Origin: Candidatus Woesearchaeota archaeon
GTDB taxonomy: Archaea > Nanobdellota > Nanobdellia > Woesearchaeales > 21-14-0-10-32-9
NCBI GenBank assembly: GCA_021736975.1
Contig: JAIPET010000010.1
Coordinates: forward strand, 1 to 33,104
DNA: 33,104 bases
Direction: 5' to 3'
Shown: one piece after another, positions 7,588-15,377 of the stretch
Numbering within the stretch: the stretch's first letter is position 1
How the letters are laid out: every line of letters begins with the position of its first letter
Made by a program: the position numbers and the translations under genes
Notes under the pieces: model-generated
Databases searched by the model: none
Seen by the model: only the letters and a program-made list of their open reading frames with translations
What the model was told of the DNA's origin: nothing

Positions 7588-8295
7588 TTAGTCTTTTTTT
7601 GCCAATTTCCAAAAATGTTTGAAATATTCTAAATTTGTTTGAGCTATTTCTTTTGATGTTGTTTTTATTATTGTTAATGGTTCTGTGTAAATATACTGTG
7701 TTGTTACATTTCCAAATATAAGTGTTGGAGCAGGAGGAATTAACTTTTTATCTAAGAAGCGATATTCTCCTTTTTTTATTTTTGAAATTGGATCTCCTTT
7801 TGCATATATTATTTTTTCAACCATTCCTTTTCTTTCTAATTCTTTAAGAAAGTTTTTTACTATTCTTGCATAATCTTCTTGATAAATTAACGGACTTATA
7901 TCCCCCCAAGAATAGTGTATTAATCCAGATTCTATTACTTCGTTAAATATGGCAATTAATCCTTTTTTTCCTTTTAATATTTCTACTTTAGTTTCTTTAT
8001 TTGGTTCTAAAGATTCTAATCTAGGTATTATGTTTGCAAAGGATTCTTGTTTTTGTTTTAGTTCTTCTAAAAGTATCTTTGGAGCAATAGGTGCAAAAAT
8101 TCTTGTTCCATTTTCTTCAGAATAACTCGCTTTTCCTTTTTGAACTAGTCTTTCAAGTACATCATAAATACTTCTTCGTTCTATTTGAGTATTTTTAAGT
8201 AATTCTGTAACTGATGCTTTTCCTAGTTTGGTGAGCGCAACATATATTTGTGCTTCTTTTGAATCAAAACCTATTGCTTCTAATTGTTCTTTCAT
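7588..8295 (-). CDS. TrmB-family transcriptional regulator
   Basis: A 235-residue protein. The N-terminal winged helix (about 1-70) has the TrmB-like start LEAIGFDSKEAQIYVALTKLGKASVTEL, the recognition region IERRSIYDVLERLVQKG and a wing. A short coiled linker follows (about 95-115), then a C-terminal effector-type domain beginning KVEILKGKKGLIAIFNEVIESG. TrmB proteins are archaeal regulators that bind palindromic operators near TATA/BRE elements and sense sugars or other small molecules. The gene is divergent from the methyltransferase gene, and TGTGGG-N9-CCCACA sits between the two TATA boxes, suggesting autoregulation and control of the divergent operon. Confidence 0.9.
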   Translation of the reverse strand: MKEQLEAIGFDSKEAQIYVALTKLGKASVTELLKNTQIERRSIYDVLERLVQKGKASYSEENGTRIFAPIAPKILLEELKQKQESFANIIPRLESLEPNKETKVEILKGKKGLIAIFNEVIESGLIHYSWGDISPLIYQEDYARIVKNFLKELERKGMVEKIIYAKGDPISKIKKGEYRFLDKKLIPPAPTLIFGNVTTQYIYTEPLTIIKTTSKEIAQTNLEYFKHFWKLAKKD

Positions 8296-8317
8296 AAAAG
8301 CGATATAAACACCTCAA

Positions 8318-8365
8318 CTTATATATTTTGTGGGTGATTAATTCCCACATAAGTTTAAATATAAA
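8318..8365. promoter_or_regulatory. divergent promoters with a shared palindromic operator candidate
   Basis: On the minus strand AAAATATATAAG (rc of 8318-8329) lies 28 nt before the TrmB ATG 8295. On the plus strand TTTAAATATAAA (8354-8365) lies 24 nt before ATG 8384. Between them is the inverted repeat TGTGGG (8329-8334) and CCCACA (8344-8349) with a 9-nt spacer. It touches the upstream side of both TATA boxes, where a bound regulator could block TFB at both promoters. Confidence 0.65.
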
Positions 8366-8383
8366 ACACTTATTAGTAGTAAC

Positions 8384-9472
8384 ATGAATATATTAACTAA
8401 ATTGAAAGAAAAAGAATTCAGAAAATTTGAAAAGGAATTAGATGAACTAAAAAAAACAAAAGATCCTATAAAATTATATGACGCAATCTATGATAGAAGA
8501 CATAGATTGACACATCAAAAAAATATAGAGAAAGCTAATAAAAAGATAGATGAATTTCTAAAAAATATAGCGCCTATAATTGAAGAAAAAATATATGAGG
8601 AAAACACCTATAAAATACTAAAAAAACATAAGAGCCCTCATAAATGGGTTTCCCAATTAAATCATCACAAAGAAATATCTGATTTATCTGAGATGTATTC
8701 CAAAACTTTCTTTAGAGAATTCATTTATAGAAAAAATAGAAATTCAAAAGAGAATATCCCTGAAATTAACATATGGAATAATAAACAAATAAAAAAAACC
8801 CACGCCAGAGAATATTGCCAAGAAAACTACAATAAAATTTCAGAAGAAAAACAAATTATTGCAGAAATAATAAAAAACAACATAGACATGAATAATGTAA
8901 AAAACATACTTGACATAGGTTCAAATACAGGAGAAATATCTCAACAAATAAGATCCATAGGAAGTAAAATAACTTTTTGCGACCCAATTACATTGCCAAA
9001 AACTAATTATGCTGAAGACATTTTTGTAAAAGAAAAATTTGAAGATGCCAAGATTAACGAAAAATATGATTTGATATTAGCAAATCATGTTTGGGGACAT
9101 TTTTGGGAAAACACCACAACAAATCAAGTATTAGAAAAAATATTCAAGCACAAAAAAGAAGACGGAAGAGTAATAATAACATACAACACAAACAAAGGAT
9201 ACATAGATACGCTCACAAAATATATTCATACTTTAGTACCTGAAAGCACATTTGACAATTTTAAAGGACGTATCTTCCCAGAAAAGAAAATAAATTTCTG
9301 GACAGAGATAATAACCCCCACTTTCTTTGAATTAGCAGACCTATGTAGATTGTTTTATACCGCATCAGACGAAGAATACAATAATAAATTCTTTTTCATA
9401 GAAAATTTCATGGAACAAACACTTTACAAACCAAAACTAATAATTGAACAAGAAATGTTGATTGTGAAATAA
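8384..9472 (+). CDS. SAM-dependent methyltransferase with long N-terminal helical region
   Basis: A 362-residue protein. Residues 1 to about 165 are charged and helical with no recognised motif. A class I methyltransferase core then starts with motif I KNILDIGSNTGEIS (SAM-binding glycine loop), an acidic end of strand 2 (TFCDPI), and motif IV-like YDLILANHVWGHFWE, followed by EDGRVIITYNTN. The last 100 residues probably bind substrate. The product cannot be named. It is followed after 15 nt by folE and is likely cotranscribed. Third codon positions favour A much more than in most neighbouring genes. The promoter is leaderless and shared with the TrmB intergenic region. Confidence 0.75.
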   Translation: MNILTKLKEKEFRKFEKELDELKKTKDPIKLYDAIYDRRHRLTHQKNIEKANKKIDEFLKNIAPIIEEKIYEENTYKILKKHKSPHKWVSQLNHHKEISDLSEMYSKTFFREFIYRKNRNSKENIPEINIWNNKQIKKTHAREYCQENYNKISEEKQIIAEIIKNNIDMNNVKNILDIGSNTGEISQQIRSIGSKITFCDPITLPKTNYAEDIFVKEKFEDAKINEKYDLILANHVWGHFWENTTTNQVLEKIFKHKKEDGRVIITYNTNKGYIDTLTKYIHTLVPESTFDNFKGRIFPEKKINFWTEIITPTFFELADLCRLFYTASDEEYNNKFFFIENFMEQTLYKPKLIIEQEMLIVK

Positions 9473-9487
9473 AAAAGAGCAAAGAAA

Positions 9488-10024
9488 ATGAACCTATCTC
9501 AATGGATAAAAGAAAAAGTGTCAAAAAATAAGAACGCTATAAAAATAATAGAATCATCAGAAGATAGAATATCAAAAGCTTACAAAGAAATGCTTAGAGG
9601 ATATGAACAAAAACTAGAAGAAATTCTTAGTTCAGTAACAAAAGTAAAAGAACACAATGGACTAGTTGCGGTGAAAAGAATAAAATATGTTTCAATATGT
9701 GGACATCATTTTCTTCCATTCTATGGAGAGATAGATATAATATATGAACCAAACAAACTTATTATAGGTATAGGAAAACTACCCCGACTTGCACAAATGT
9801 TTGCAAAAAGATTCCAATATCAAGAATTCATAACAAGAGACATAGCAAAATCTCTAAAAAAGATAATTAACGCAAAAGGAGTATTTGTAAGAGTGACAGG
9901 AACTCATATGTGTATGTGTGCCAGAGGTCCTAATGATAAAAATGCAGAAACAATAACAACATATGCTGTTGGATCATTAACTAAATATAAAAGAAAACAA
10001 GAAATTCTTAATCTTCTTAATTAA
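9488..10024 (+). CDS. folE: GTP cyclohydrolase I (FolE type)
   Basis: A 178-residue protein covering the tunnelling-fold core of GTP cyclohydrolase IA. It has the zinc and active-site motif ICGHHFLPFYGEI (C71, H74), KLPRLAQMFAKRFQYQE, and THMCMCARG (C142 as third zinc ligand). It converts GTP to dihydroneopterin triphosphate, the first step to folate and biopterin and, via QueD/E/C, to preQ0 for archaeosine. It is shorter than E. coli FolE because the N-terminal helices are reduced. Many archaea use the unrelated MptA instead, so FolE is likely of bacterial type here. It is the second gene of a unit with the methyltransferase. Confidence 0.93.
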   Translation: MNLSQWIKEKVSKNKNAIKIIESSEDRISKAYKEMLRGYEQKLEEILSSVTKVKEHNGLVAVKRIKYVSICGHHFLPFYGEIDIIYEPNKLIIGIGKLPRLAQMFAKRFQYQEFITRDIAKSLKKIINAKGVFVRVTGTHMCMCARGPNDKNAETITTYAVGSLTKYKRKQEILNLLN

Positions 10025-10067
10025 TTACTGCAAAAAATCGACAGCAACATTCAAGCACACCACTAAA

Positions 10068-10105
10068 CTTTTAAATCCAAAAAGCATTCTATTAAATCCA
10101 AGGAG
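10068..10105 (+). promoter_or_regulatory. promoter and Shine-Dalgarno site of the glutamate dehydrogenase gene
   Basis: CTTTTAAATC (about 10068-10077) is a TATA-like box. GGAG (10102-10105) lies 9 nt before ATG 10115 and decides that start over an in-frame TTG at 10106, which would fall right on the ribosome-binding site. Confidence 0.5.
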
Positions 10106-10114
10106 TTGATAACT

Positions 10115-11392
10115 ATGTCAGTATTTGAAAATGCACAAAAACAACTTAATAAAGCTTTCAAACAAATTAATTTAAGCAATGATGTTCACGAGATTCTTTC
10201 TAGACCAAAAGAAGCAATTCAAGTTAATATTCCTGTTCGTATGCATGATGGAAAATTAAAAACTTTTGAAGGTTTTAGAGTTAGATATAATGATTCTTTA
10301 GGTCCGACTAAAGGTGGAATTAGATTTCACCCTAATGTTTCTTTAGACGAAGTTAAAGCTTTAAGTTTCTGGATGACTTTTAAGTGTGCTGTTGCAGGTC
10401 TTCCTTTTGGAGGAGGCAAAGGCGGAGTAATTGTTAATCCTAAAGAATTAACTAAACATGAATTGGAGCAATTATCTCGAGGATATATGTCTGCTATTTC
10501 CGACATTGTAGGCCCTGATAGAGATATTCCTGCTCCTGACGTTTATACTAATTCAATGATTATGGGCTGGATGAGTGATGAATATAATAAAATCACTAGA
10601 AAAATTCAACCCGGAGTTATTACTGGAAAACCTATTTCACTCGGTGGTTCTCTAGGACGAGATGAAGCAACTGCTAGAGGAGGTTATTATATTATTAAAG
10701 AACTTGTTAAGAAAAAAGGTTTAAATCCAAAGGATTTAAAAGTTGCAGTTCAAGGTTTTGGTAATGCTGGTTATCATATTGCTAAGATGCTTGCTGATGA
10801 TGGTTTTTGGATTGTTGCTTTAAGTGATAGTAAAGGCGGCATTTATTGTAATAATTGTTATTTAAATCCTGATTTAATTATGGAATCAAAAAAAGCTAAA
10901 GGCATGATTGATAATGAATATTATAAGGGTTCTGTTGCTGATACAGAGAATCATTCTAGAATTACTAATGAAGAACTTTTAGAATGCGAATGCGATATTT
11001 TAATTCCTGCCGCTTTAGAAAATCAAATCATTAAAGATAATGCTAATAACATCAGAGCTAAATACGTAGTCGAACTTGCTAATGGCCCTACAACTCCAGA
11101 AGCTGATGAAATTCTTGAAAAAAATGGAGTTCTTGTAATCCCAGATATTCTTGCAAATAGTGGCGGCGTTACTGTTTCTTATTTTGAATGGGTTCAAAAT
11201 AATCAGGGCTATTATTGGTCTTTGGAAGAAGTTAGAAATAAATTGAAAGAAAAGATAATTCCTGCTTTTAACGATATTTACAATATTATGGAAGATAAAA
11301 AGATCGATATGAGAACTGCTGCTTATGTTAGAGCATTGAAATTAATTAGTGAAGCAATTGAAAGTAAAGGAACAGAAGATATTTTCAAATAA
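10115..11392 (+). CDS. gdhA: glutamate dehydrogenase (Glu/Leu/Phe/Val family)
   Basis: From ATG 10115 the protein has 425 residues, the normal length of hexameric archaeal glutamate dehydrogenase. The N-terminal substrate domain has GPTKGGIRFHP (K66), a Lys at 90 and the catalytic-Lys motif FGGGKGGV (K102), then PAPDV with catalytic D142. The NAD(P) domain has the Rossmann loop AVQGFGNAGYH, and ANGPTTPEAD and PDILANSGGVTVSYFEW complete the family signature. It interconverts glutamate and 2-oxoglutarate with ammonia. Cofactor preference was not judged. It is monocistronic, with T-rich codon endings like trxB and unlike the preceding folE unit. Confidence 0.95.
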   Translation: MSVFENAQKQLNKAFKQINLSNDVHEILSRPKEAIQVNIPVRMHDGKLKTFEGFRVRYNDSLGPTKGGIRFHPNVSLDEVKALSFWMTFKCAVAGLPFGGGKGGVIVNPKELTKHELEQLSRGYMSAISDIVGPDRDIPAPDVYTNSMIMGWMSDEYNKITRKIQPGVITGKPISLGGSLGRDEATARGGYYIIKELVKKKGLNPKDLKVAVQGFGNAGYHIAKMLADDGFWIVALSDSKGGIYCNNCYLNPDLIMESKKAKGMIDNEYYKGSVADTENHSRITNEELLECECDILIPAALENQIIKDNANNIRAKYVVELANGPTTPEADEILEKNGVLVIPDILANSGGVTVSYFEWVQNNQGYYWSLEEVRNKLKEKIIPAFNDIYNIMEDKKIDMRTAAYVRALKLISEAIESKGTEDIFK

Positions 11393-11433
11393 GTACTTCT
11401 AATTATTTTATTTTTATATTATTATTTCACAAA

Positions 11434-11444
11434 CCTTTTAAATG
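11434..11444 (+). promoter_or_regulatory. TATA-like box of the thioredoxin lipoprotein-CcdA operon
   Basis: CCTTTTAAATG is centred 27 nt before ATG 11467, a leaderless start for the first gene. The second gene sits behind AGAGGT, which partly overlaps the first gene's TAG stop. Confidence 0.45.
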
Positions 11445-11466
11445 ATTTTCTATCATTACGAACATT

Positions 11467-11988
11467 ATGAAGTTTACTAATTATGGATTATTGATTTTAA
11501 TATTTTCATTGTTTTTTATTGCGGGATGTTCAATAAATACTCAAAACACAAATATTAACAAAACTCATTGGAAAGATATTGAATTAAAAGATGTAAAAAC
11601 ATCTGAAAATTTTAAAGTATCTGATTTTGAAGGTAAAAAAGTTTTTTTAGAAACTTTTGCGGTTTATTGTAGTAACTGTAAAAATCAGCAAGACGAACTA
11701 AAAACAATTTATGATGAAGATGAATTAATAATTATTTCATTAAATACTGATCCTTCTGAAGATGAAAATAAAATAAAAGAACATATTGAAAAAAATAATT
11801 ATAGTTGGAAATATTCTATTGCACCAGTTATAATGACAGAACGTTTAATGGAAGAATTTGGTTTCATTATAACGCAATCAGCACAAGCACCAATAGTACT
11901 TGTATGTGAAGATGGATCTTATTCATTATTACCGACAGGTATTAAAAATGCTGAAAAATTAGAAGAAGCAATTGAACTTGGGTGTTAG
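11467..11988 (+). CDS. thioredoxin-fold lipoprotein (TlpA-like) 1
   Basis: A 173-residue protein. The signal peptide ends in a lipobox FIAG-C21, so it should be lipid-anchored outside the cytoplasmic membrane. A TlpA/ResA-like thioredoxin domain follows. It has a KKVFLETFAVY strand leading into the redox pair C68-S-N-C71, the Asp/Glu-rich loop DPSEDENKI and a late substrate-side segment with APIVLV. It probably accepts electrons from the CcdA encoded two genes downstream and reduces extracytoplasmic disulfides. It is paralogous to the next gene. It ends with TAG and is spaced 9 nt from its neighbour. Confidence 0.85.
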   Translation: MKFTNYGLLILIFSLFFIAGCSINTQNTNINKTHWKDIELKDVKTSENFKVSDFEGKKVFLETFAVYCSNCKNQQDELKTIYDEDELIIISLNTDPSEDENKIKEHIEKNNYSWKYSIAPVIMTERLMEEFGFIITQSAQAPIVLVCEDGSYSLLPTGIKNAEKLEEAIELGC

Positions 11989-11997
11989 AGGTTAAAA

Positions 11998-12609
11998 ATG
12001 AATAAAAAAATAAAAATACTATTAGGAGTTATGATTATATGTTTACTTGTTGTAAGTGCTTGTCAATCAACAAAAAAAGAAGATGATCAAAAAAATGAAG
12101 AACTTGTTAATTCTGAAAATAAAGAAAACAACATACCTAAAAATGATGAGAAAATTAAAGAAAGTTTAAAACCAAGTTGGATAACAAACACTATAAAGAC
12201 TGTTAATACAAATGAACAAATTTCTATTGATGAATTAGCAGATAAACCTTTGTTAATTGAACCTTTTGCTGTTTGGTGTCCTAAGTGTACTGCTCAACAA
12301 AAAGAAATTAAGAAATTGCATGAAGAAGTTGGAGATTCAATTATTAGTTTAGGGTTAAATGTGGATCCTAATGAAGATGAAAATAAAGTTATGTCTCATT
12401 TGGAAGAAAATGGTTTTAATTGGAGATATTCTGTTGCTTCAAAGGAATTTACGCAAAATTTAATTGATGAATTTGGCGTGGGGATTGTTAATGCTCCTAG
12501 TGGACCTATGATTTTAGTTTGTCCTGATAAATCAATTTTTGAATTAGATAAAGGGTATAAAACTGCAGACTTTTTAATTAAAGAAGTTGCAATTAAATGT
12601 GGTGCTTAA
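11998..12609 (+). CDS. thioredoxin-fold lipoprotein (TlpA-like) 2
   Basis: A 203-residue paralog of the preceding protein. It has lipobox VVSA-C22, a charged Lys/Glu/Asn linker (about 25-60), then a thioredoxin domain with FAVWC94-P-K-C97, the DPNEDENKV loop and GPMILVCPD. The CPKC pair differs from CSNC in the first copy, so the two may have different redox potentials or clients. Its stop TAA abuts the ATG of the CcdA gene with no gap, indicating a shared transcript and translational coupling. Confidence 0.86.
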   Translation: MNKKIKILLGVMIICLLVVSACQSTKKEDDQKNEELVNSENKENNIPKNDEKIKESLKPSWITNTIKTVNTNEQISIDELADKPLLIEPFAVWCPKCTAQQKEIKKLHEEVGDSIISLGLNVDPNEDENKVMSHLEENGFNWRYSVASKEFTQNLIDEFGVGIVNAPSGPMILVCPDKSIFELDKGYKTADFLIKEVAIKCGA

Positions 12610-13290
12610 ATGATTTCTGTTCTTGCAAATCTTTGGATAAGTTTTTTAGCGGGTCTTTTTGCGCCTTTAGGCGCTGTATGTGTCTTGCCTTTATATCCAG
12701 GATTTTTAGCATTTCTTGCAAAGCAAGTTGAAGGAAAAGAAAATCAAAAGAAAACTATAATTTTACTAGGTTTATTTGTTATCTTAGGAGTTTTAATATC
12801 TTCTTTTATTTTAGGACTTGTATTTGTAACAATATTTAAAACATCTCTCACAAGCGTAATAGGTATAGTTTCTCCTATTGCTTTTGGAATACTAGGGATT
12901 ATAAGTATTTTAATGATTTTTAATATTGATTTTTCAAGAATATTTCCTCATATAAAAACCCCTGAAGCAAAAAACCCTTTTCTAAATTCATTATTATTTG
13001 GAGCATTTTTTTCTTTAATCATAATACCTTGTAATCCTGCGTCAATAACTGTTTTGTTTGCTATAAGTTCTTCGACAACATCTTTTCTTACGAATTTACT
13101 TAATTTTATATTATTTGGTATTGGTATGGGAATTCCATTGTTTTTAATTTCTATAATCAGTGGAACTGCAGGAAAGAAATTTATTCATTTTTTAACAAAC
13201 AATAAGAGGTGGATAAATTTAATTGCCGGAATCATAATGCTCATCATAAGTGTATATTATATTTTCTTTGTGTTCCATATATTAGGATAA
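12610..13290 (+). CDS. ccdA: CcdA / DsbD-type transmembrane thiol transporter
   Basis: A 226-residue, six-helix membrane protein. It carries the two conserved Cys of the CcdA/DsbD transmembrane domain: C24 in GAVC-VLPLYPGF and C140 in IIPC-NPASIT, each near the start of one three-helix repeat. CcdA moves reducing equivalents from cytosolic thioredoxin to thioredoxin-fold proteins outside. The two upstream lipoproteins are the obvious partners, and the trxB product could supply electrons. In bacteria this serves cytochrome c maturation or disulfide isomerisation; no cytochrome gene is visible nearby. Confidence 0.9.
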   Translation: MISVLANLWISFLAGLFAPLGAVCVLPLYPGFLAFLAKQVEGKENQKKTIILLGLFVILGVLISSFILGLVFVTIFKTSLTSVIGIVSPIAFGILGIISILMIFNIDFSRIFPHIKTPEAKNPFLNSLLFGAFFSLIIIPCNPASITVLFAISSSTTSFLTNLLNFILFGIGMGIPLFLISIISGTAGKKFIHFLTNNKRWINLIAGIIMLIISVYYIFFVFHILG

Positions 13291-13317
13291 AAACAAAATA
13301 CTTATTTAATATTTATT

Positions 13318-14205
13318 TTATTTTTCTTTAGATAATTTTGATATTATTATTACAAGTATCGCTCCTGTTAAAAATAATATGCTTGAAATTATTGCAATAT
13401 TTGGCGATGAAATTCCTTCTATTGCAAATCTTGCTGGACCATATATTGCGCCAAACATTATTCCTGTTAGAAATGCTAATGTATTCGCCCTATATTTTTT
13501 TAATAGCCATGAAAGAATTTTACTAAAGCCTAATAATCCTGTAACACTACCTAATATGAAAACAATCGCATAAGGATATTTTGTTGAAAGATTATGAATG
13601 ACATCAAGCATAAATTCATATTTCCCAAGTATTATAAGAAGATATGATCCTGAAATTCCTGGAAGCATCATAGCCATAATAGATATTACACCTGTAACAT
13701 ATATAGATAGAAAATTATTTCCTAATAAACTACTTAAATTAAGAGTGCTTAACATAAATCCTAACCAAACACCTATAATCATGATTAAGTTGTTAATAAG
13801 ACCTTTTTTTCCAATAGATTTGTATATTACAAAAGTGCTTGATATTATTAAACCTATAAAAAAACTATATAATTGAGAAGGGTATAAATCCATTAAATGT
13901 AATATTATGCCTGATCCAAAAAATAATATGATCCAAATACCTAAAACTAAAGGTATAAAAAATTTAAAATCTATTAATTGAAATATTTTTTTATAGTTTG
14001 TTTGATTTTTTTTTATAAGTTTAAGAAAAAATTGTTTAATAAATTCACTTATATTTTTTAATCCTGTTACGAATCTTTCATATATATTAATAATAAAAAG
14101 AATTGAACCTCCTGATACACCAGGAATTAAATCGCAAATACCTACAAGCATTCCTTTAATTAATGTAAAAAATATTTGAATCCAAGTTTCTTCCTTTTTA
14201 TCCAT
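13318..14205 (-). CDS. DUF368 (PopT-type) polyprenyl-phosphate transporter
   Basis: A 295-residue polytopic membrane protein. It has the two DUF368 signatures, GICDLIPGVSGGS (about 23-34) and LPGISGSYLLIILG (about 181-194), one in each half as expected for an inverted-repeat fold. DUF368 proteins have been shown in bacteria to move undecaprenyl phosphate across the membrane for cell-envelope synthesis. In an archaeon the cargo would be dolichyl-type phosphate used for N-glycosylation or S-layer glycans (inference). It is convergent with ccdA, with 27 nt of T-rich DNA between them. Confidence 0.9.
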   Translation of the reverse strand: MDKKEETWIQIFFTLIKGMLVGICDLIPGVSGGSILFIINIYERFVTGLKNISEFIKQFFLKLIKKNQTNYKKIFQLIDFKFFIPLVLGIWIILFFGSGIILHLMDLYPSQLYSFFIGLIISSTFVIYKSIGKKGLINNLIMIIGVWLGFMLSTLNLSSLLGNNFLSIYVTGVISIMAMMLPGISGSYLLIILGKYEFMLDVIHNLSTKYPYAIVFILGSVTGLLGFSKILSWLLKKYRANTLAFLTGIMFGAIYGPARFAIEGISSPNIAIISSILFLTGAILVIIISKLSKEK

Positions 14206-14260
14206 AAACTAAATATCTGAGAAATTTGTTTAAAAGTTTTGCTATTTTAAAAAAGAAATA

Positions 14261-14269
14261 GTTATAAAT
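14261..14269 (+). promoter_or_regulatory. TATA-like box of the 14292 gene
   Basis: GTTATAAAT is centred about 27 nt before GTG 14292, which supports a leaderless GTG start. Confidence 0.45.
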
Positions 14270-14291
14270 CCACTAAAATTCCAATTTCAAC

Positions 14292-14510
14292 GTGATAAAA
14301 TCAGATAATACTTTAAAAAATGAATATTTGGATTTAGTTAAAAGAATTAGTGAAAAGGAAAAAAATATTTACCCAGAAAATTCGACTATGGCTCAAAGAA
14401 TACTTTTGGACGCAGGCGTTAAAATATATGAAAACGCGAATTTAAATGGAGAGAGAAATAAAATTCTAGAAAATTATGCAAAAACATATGCACAACATTA
14501 TGTTCCTTAA
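14292..14510 (+). CDS. small hypothetical protein, 72 residues
   Basis: Not recognised. A highly charged, predicted all-helical cytosolic protein (ISEKEKNIYPENSTMAQRIL..., ending AQHYVP), without Cys or membrane segments. It starts with GTG. A TATA-like box at the leaderless distance is the main support that it is real, together with normal amino-acid composition. Confidence 0.55.
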   Translation: MIKSDNTLKNEYLDLVKRISEKEKNIYPENSTMAQRILLDAGVKIYENANLNGERNKILENYAKTYAQHYVP

Positions 14511-14512
14511 GC

Positions 14513-14571
14513 GTTTCACTAAAAATAATCTTGTTTCAGTAAATAATATACCTCGTTTCACATTATGAAAC
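14513..14571 (+). promoter_or_regulatory. GTTTCA iterons around the promoter of the Met/His-rich secreted protein
   Basis: GTTTCA occurs at 14513, 14533 and 14555, spaced 20 and 22 nt (about two helical turns), and inverted as TGAAAC at 14566-14571. The last pair forms GTTTCA-CATTA-TGAAAC. A TATA-like AAATAATATA (14541-14550) lies between boxes two and three. The layout suggests a regulator binding cooperatively on one DNA face. Confidence 0.55.
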
Positions 14572-14589
14572 TATATGATTCATGAGGTG
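14550..14589 (+). promoter_or_regulatory. Shine-Dalgarno site with possible occluding hairpin
   Basis: GAGGTG (14584-14589) lies 7 nt before ATG 14597. ACCTC (14550-14554) upstream is complementary to GAGGT. Together with the GTTTCA/TGAAAC hairpin between them it could close a stem that hides the ribosome-binding site. Confidence 0.35.
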
Positions 14590-14596
14590 AAAAAGA

Positions 14597-15031
14597 ATGA
14601 ATAAAAAATATTTAGTATTAGGACTTGCACTAATAGCTCTTTTAACTGTTGGGCTTGTAAGTGCATATGGAGGTTTTGGTCAAATGATCGGAACACAGAA
14701 CGGAATGATGACTGGAGATCATCATGAAGAAGTTGAAACTATTCTTGAAACAGGAACTTATCAAGATCTTGTTGACTATAGAGAAGAAACTGGCTTTCCA
14801 GTTATGAATAGAGTTCAATCACAAGAAGACTTTGAAGTAATGCAAGCACATCACAAATTGATGGAAGAAAATGGATATGAACCAGGTCAATTTAGAGGCA
14901 CCGGAGAAGGACCGTTTGCAGGACAAGGAAAAGGTCCTAGAAACAATCAAGGAATGGGCTTTGATAATCATAAAGGTCAAGGTATGAGAGGCCAAGGCGC
15001 AGGATTCGGCGGATGCCCGATGCTTAACTAA
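14597..15031 (+). CDS. secreted Met/His/Gly-rich protein
   Basis: A 144-residue precursor. The signal peptide is MNKKYLVLGLALIALLTVGLVSA, followed by YGGFGQM. The mature part begins with a Met/Gly segment (QNGMMTGDHH), has an acidic helical middle (EEVETILETGTYQDLVDYREETG, then a QAHHKLMEENGY segment), and ends in a low-complexity Gly/Gln/Arg tail with one Cys (GGCPM). Several Met and His residues could bind copper or another soft metal; this is inference. No family is recognised. It is the first gene of a group with a SHOCT membrane protein and a membrane winged-helix protein, but a T-rich stretch after it may terminate most transcripts. Confidence 0.7.
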   Translation: MNKKYLVLGLALIALLTVGLVSAYGGFGQMIGTQNGMMTGDHHEEVETILETGTYQDLVDYREETGFPVMNRVQSQEDFEVMQAHHKLMEENGYEPGQFRGTGEGPFAGQGKGPRNNQGMGFDNHKGQGMRGQGAGFGGCPMLN

Positions 15032-15034
15032 AAA

Positions 15035-15057
15035 CTTCTTTTTTTCTTTTGTTTTTT
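15035..15057 (+). terminator. U-rich terminator after the secreted protein gene
   Basis: Three T-runs (T2, T7, T4, then T6 within 25 nt) follow the stop codon. Such oligo-U stretches act as intrinsic terminators for archaeal RNA polymerase without a hairpin. Confidence 0.45.
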
Positions 15058-15106
15058 AATAAATGTTAAAAATGAATAAAGATTCTAAAAATAAAAGGTG
15101 ATAATA

Positions 15107-15373
15107 ATGGCTTTACCAACAGATTTTGGGGGAATGCATTCCGGCGGAATGGGATTTATGGGATACGGCTGGATAATTCAAGTAGTAATATTCATATTAT
15201 TCTTCTTAGTGGTATTTTGGTTACTTAAAAATCAACAAAACGGAACTAAAACTGTTTCAAACGAAACTCCCCAGCAAATTTTGAAAAGAAGACTTGCATC
15301 AGGAGAAATAAGTAAAAAAGAATATCATGACTTGATGAAAGAAATATCTGAACCAAAACCAAAAAAGAAATGA
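15107..15373 (+). CDS. SHOCT-domain membrane protein
   Basis: From ATG 15107 the protein has 88 residues. A Met/Gly-rich N-terminus (FGGMHSGGMGFMGYG), one transmembrane helix (about 21-41), a short linker, then a SHOCT helix pair (PQQILKRRLASGEISKKEYHDLMKEI, about 55-80). SHOCT domains are short C-terminal oligomerisation-type modules on many membrane proteins. The start is set by GGTGA (15096-15100), 6 nt before ATG 15107; an in-frame GTG at 15098 lies inside that site. The HSGGMG stretch outside the membrane echoes the Met/His-rich protein upstream. It is spaced 4 nt from the next gene. Confidence 0.8.
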   Translation: MALPTDFGGMHSGGMGFMGYGWIIQVVIFILFFLVVFWLLKNQQNGTKTVSNETPQQILKRRLASGEISKKEYHDLMKEISEPKPKKK

Positions 15374-15377
15374 TAAC

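Noticed and set aside
10106-10114. TTG start for glutamate dehydrogenase
   Set aside because: The TTG directly abuts GGAG; ATG 10115 has proper spacing and gives the family's normal N-terminus.
14513-14571. GTTTCA copies as a CRISPR-like array
   Set aside because: The unit is only 6 bp and the spacing is 20-22 nt; far too short for repeats and spacers, better explained as regulator sites.
15098-15106. GTG start for the SHOCT protein
   Set aside because: It lies in the ribosome-binding site of ATG 15107.
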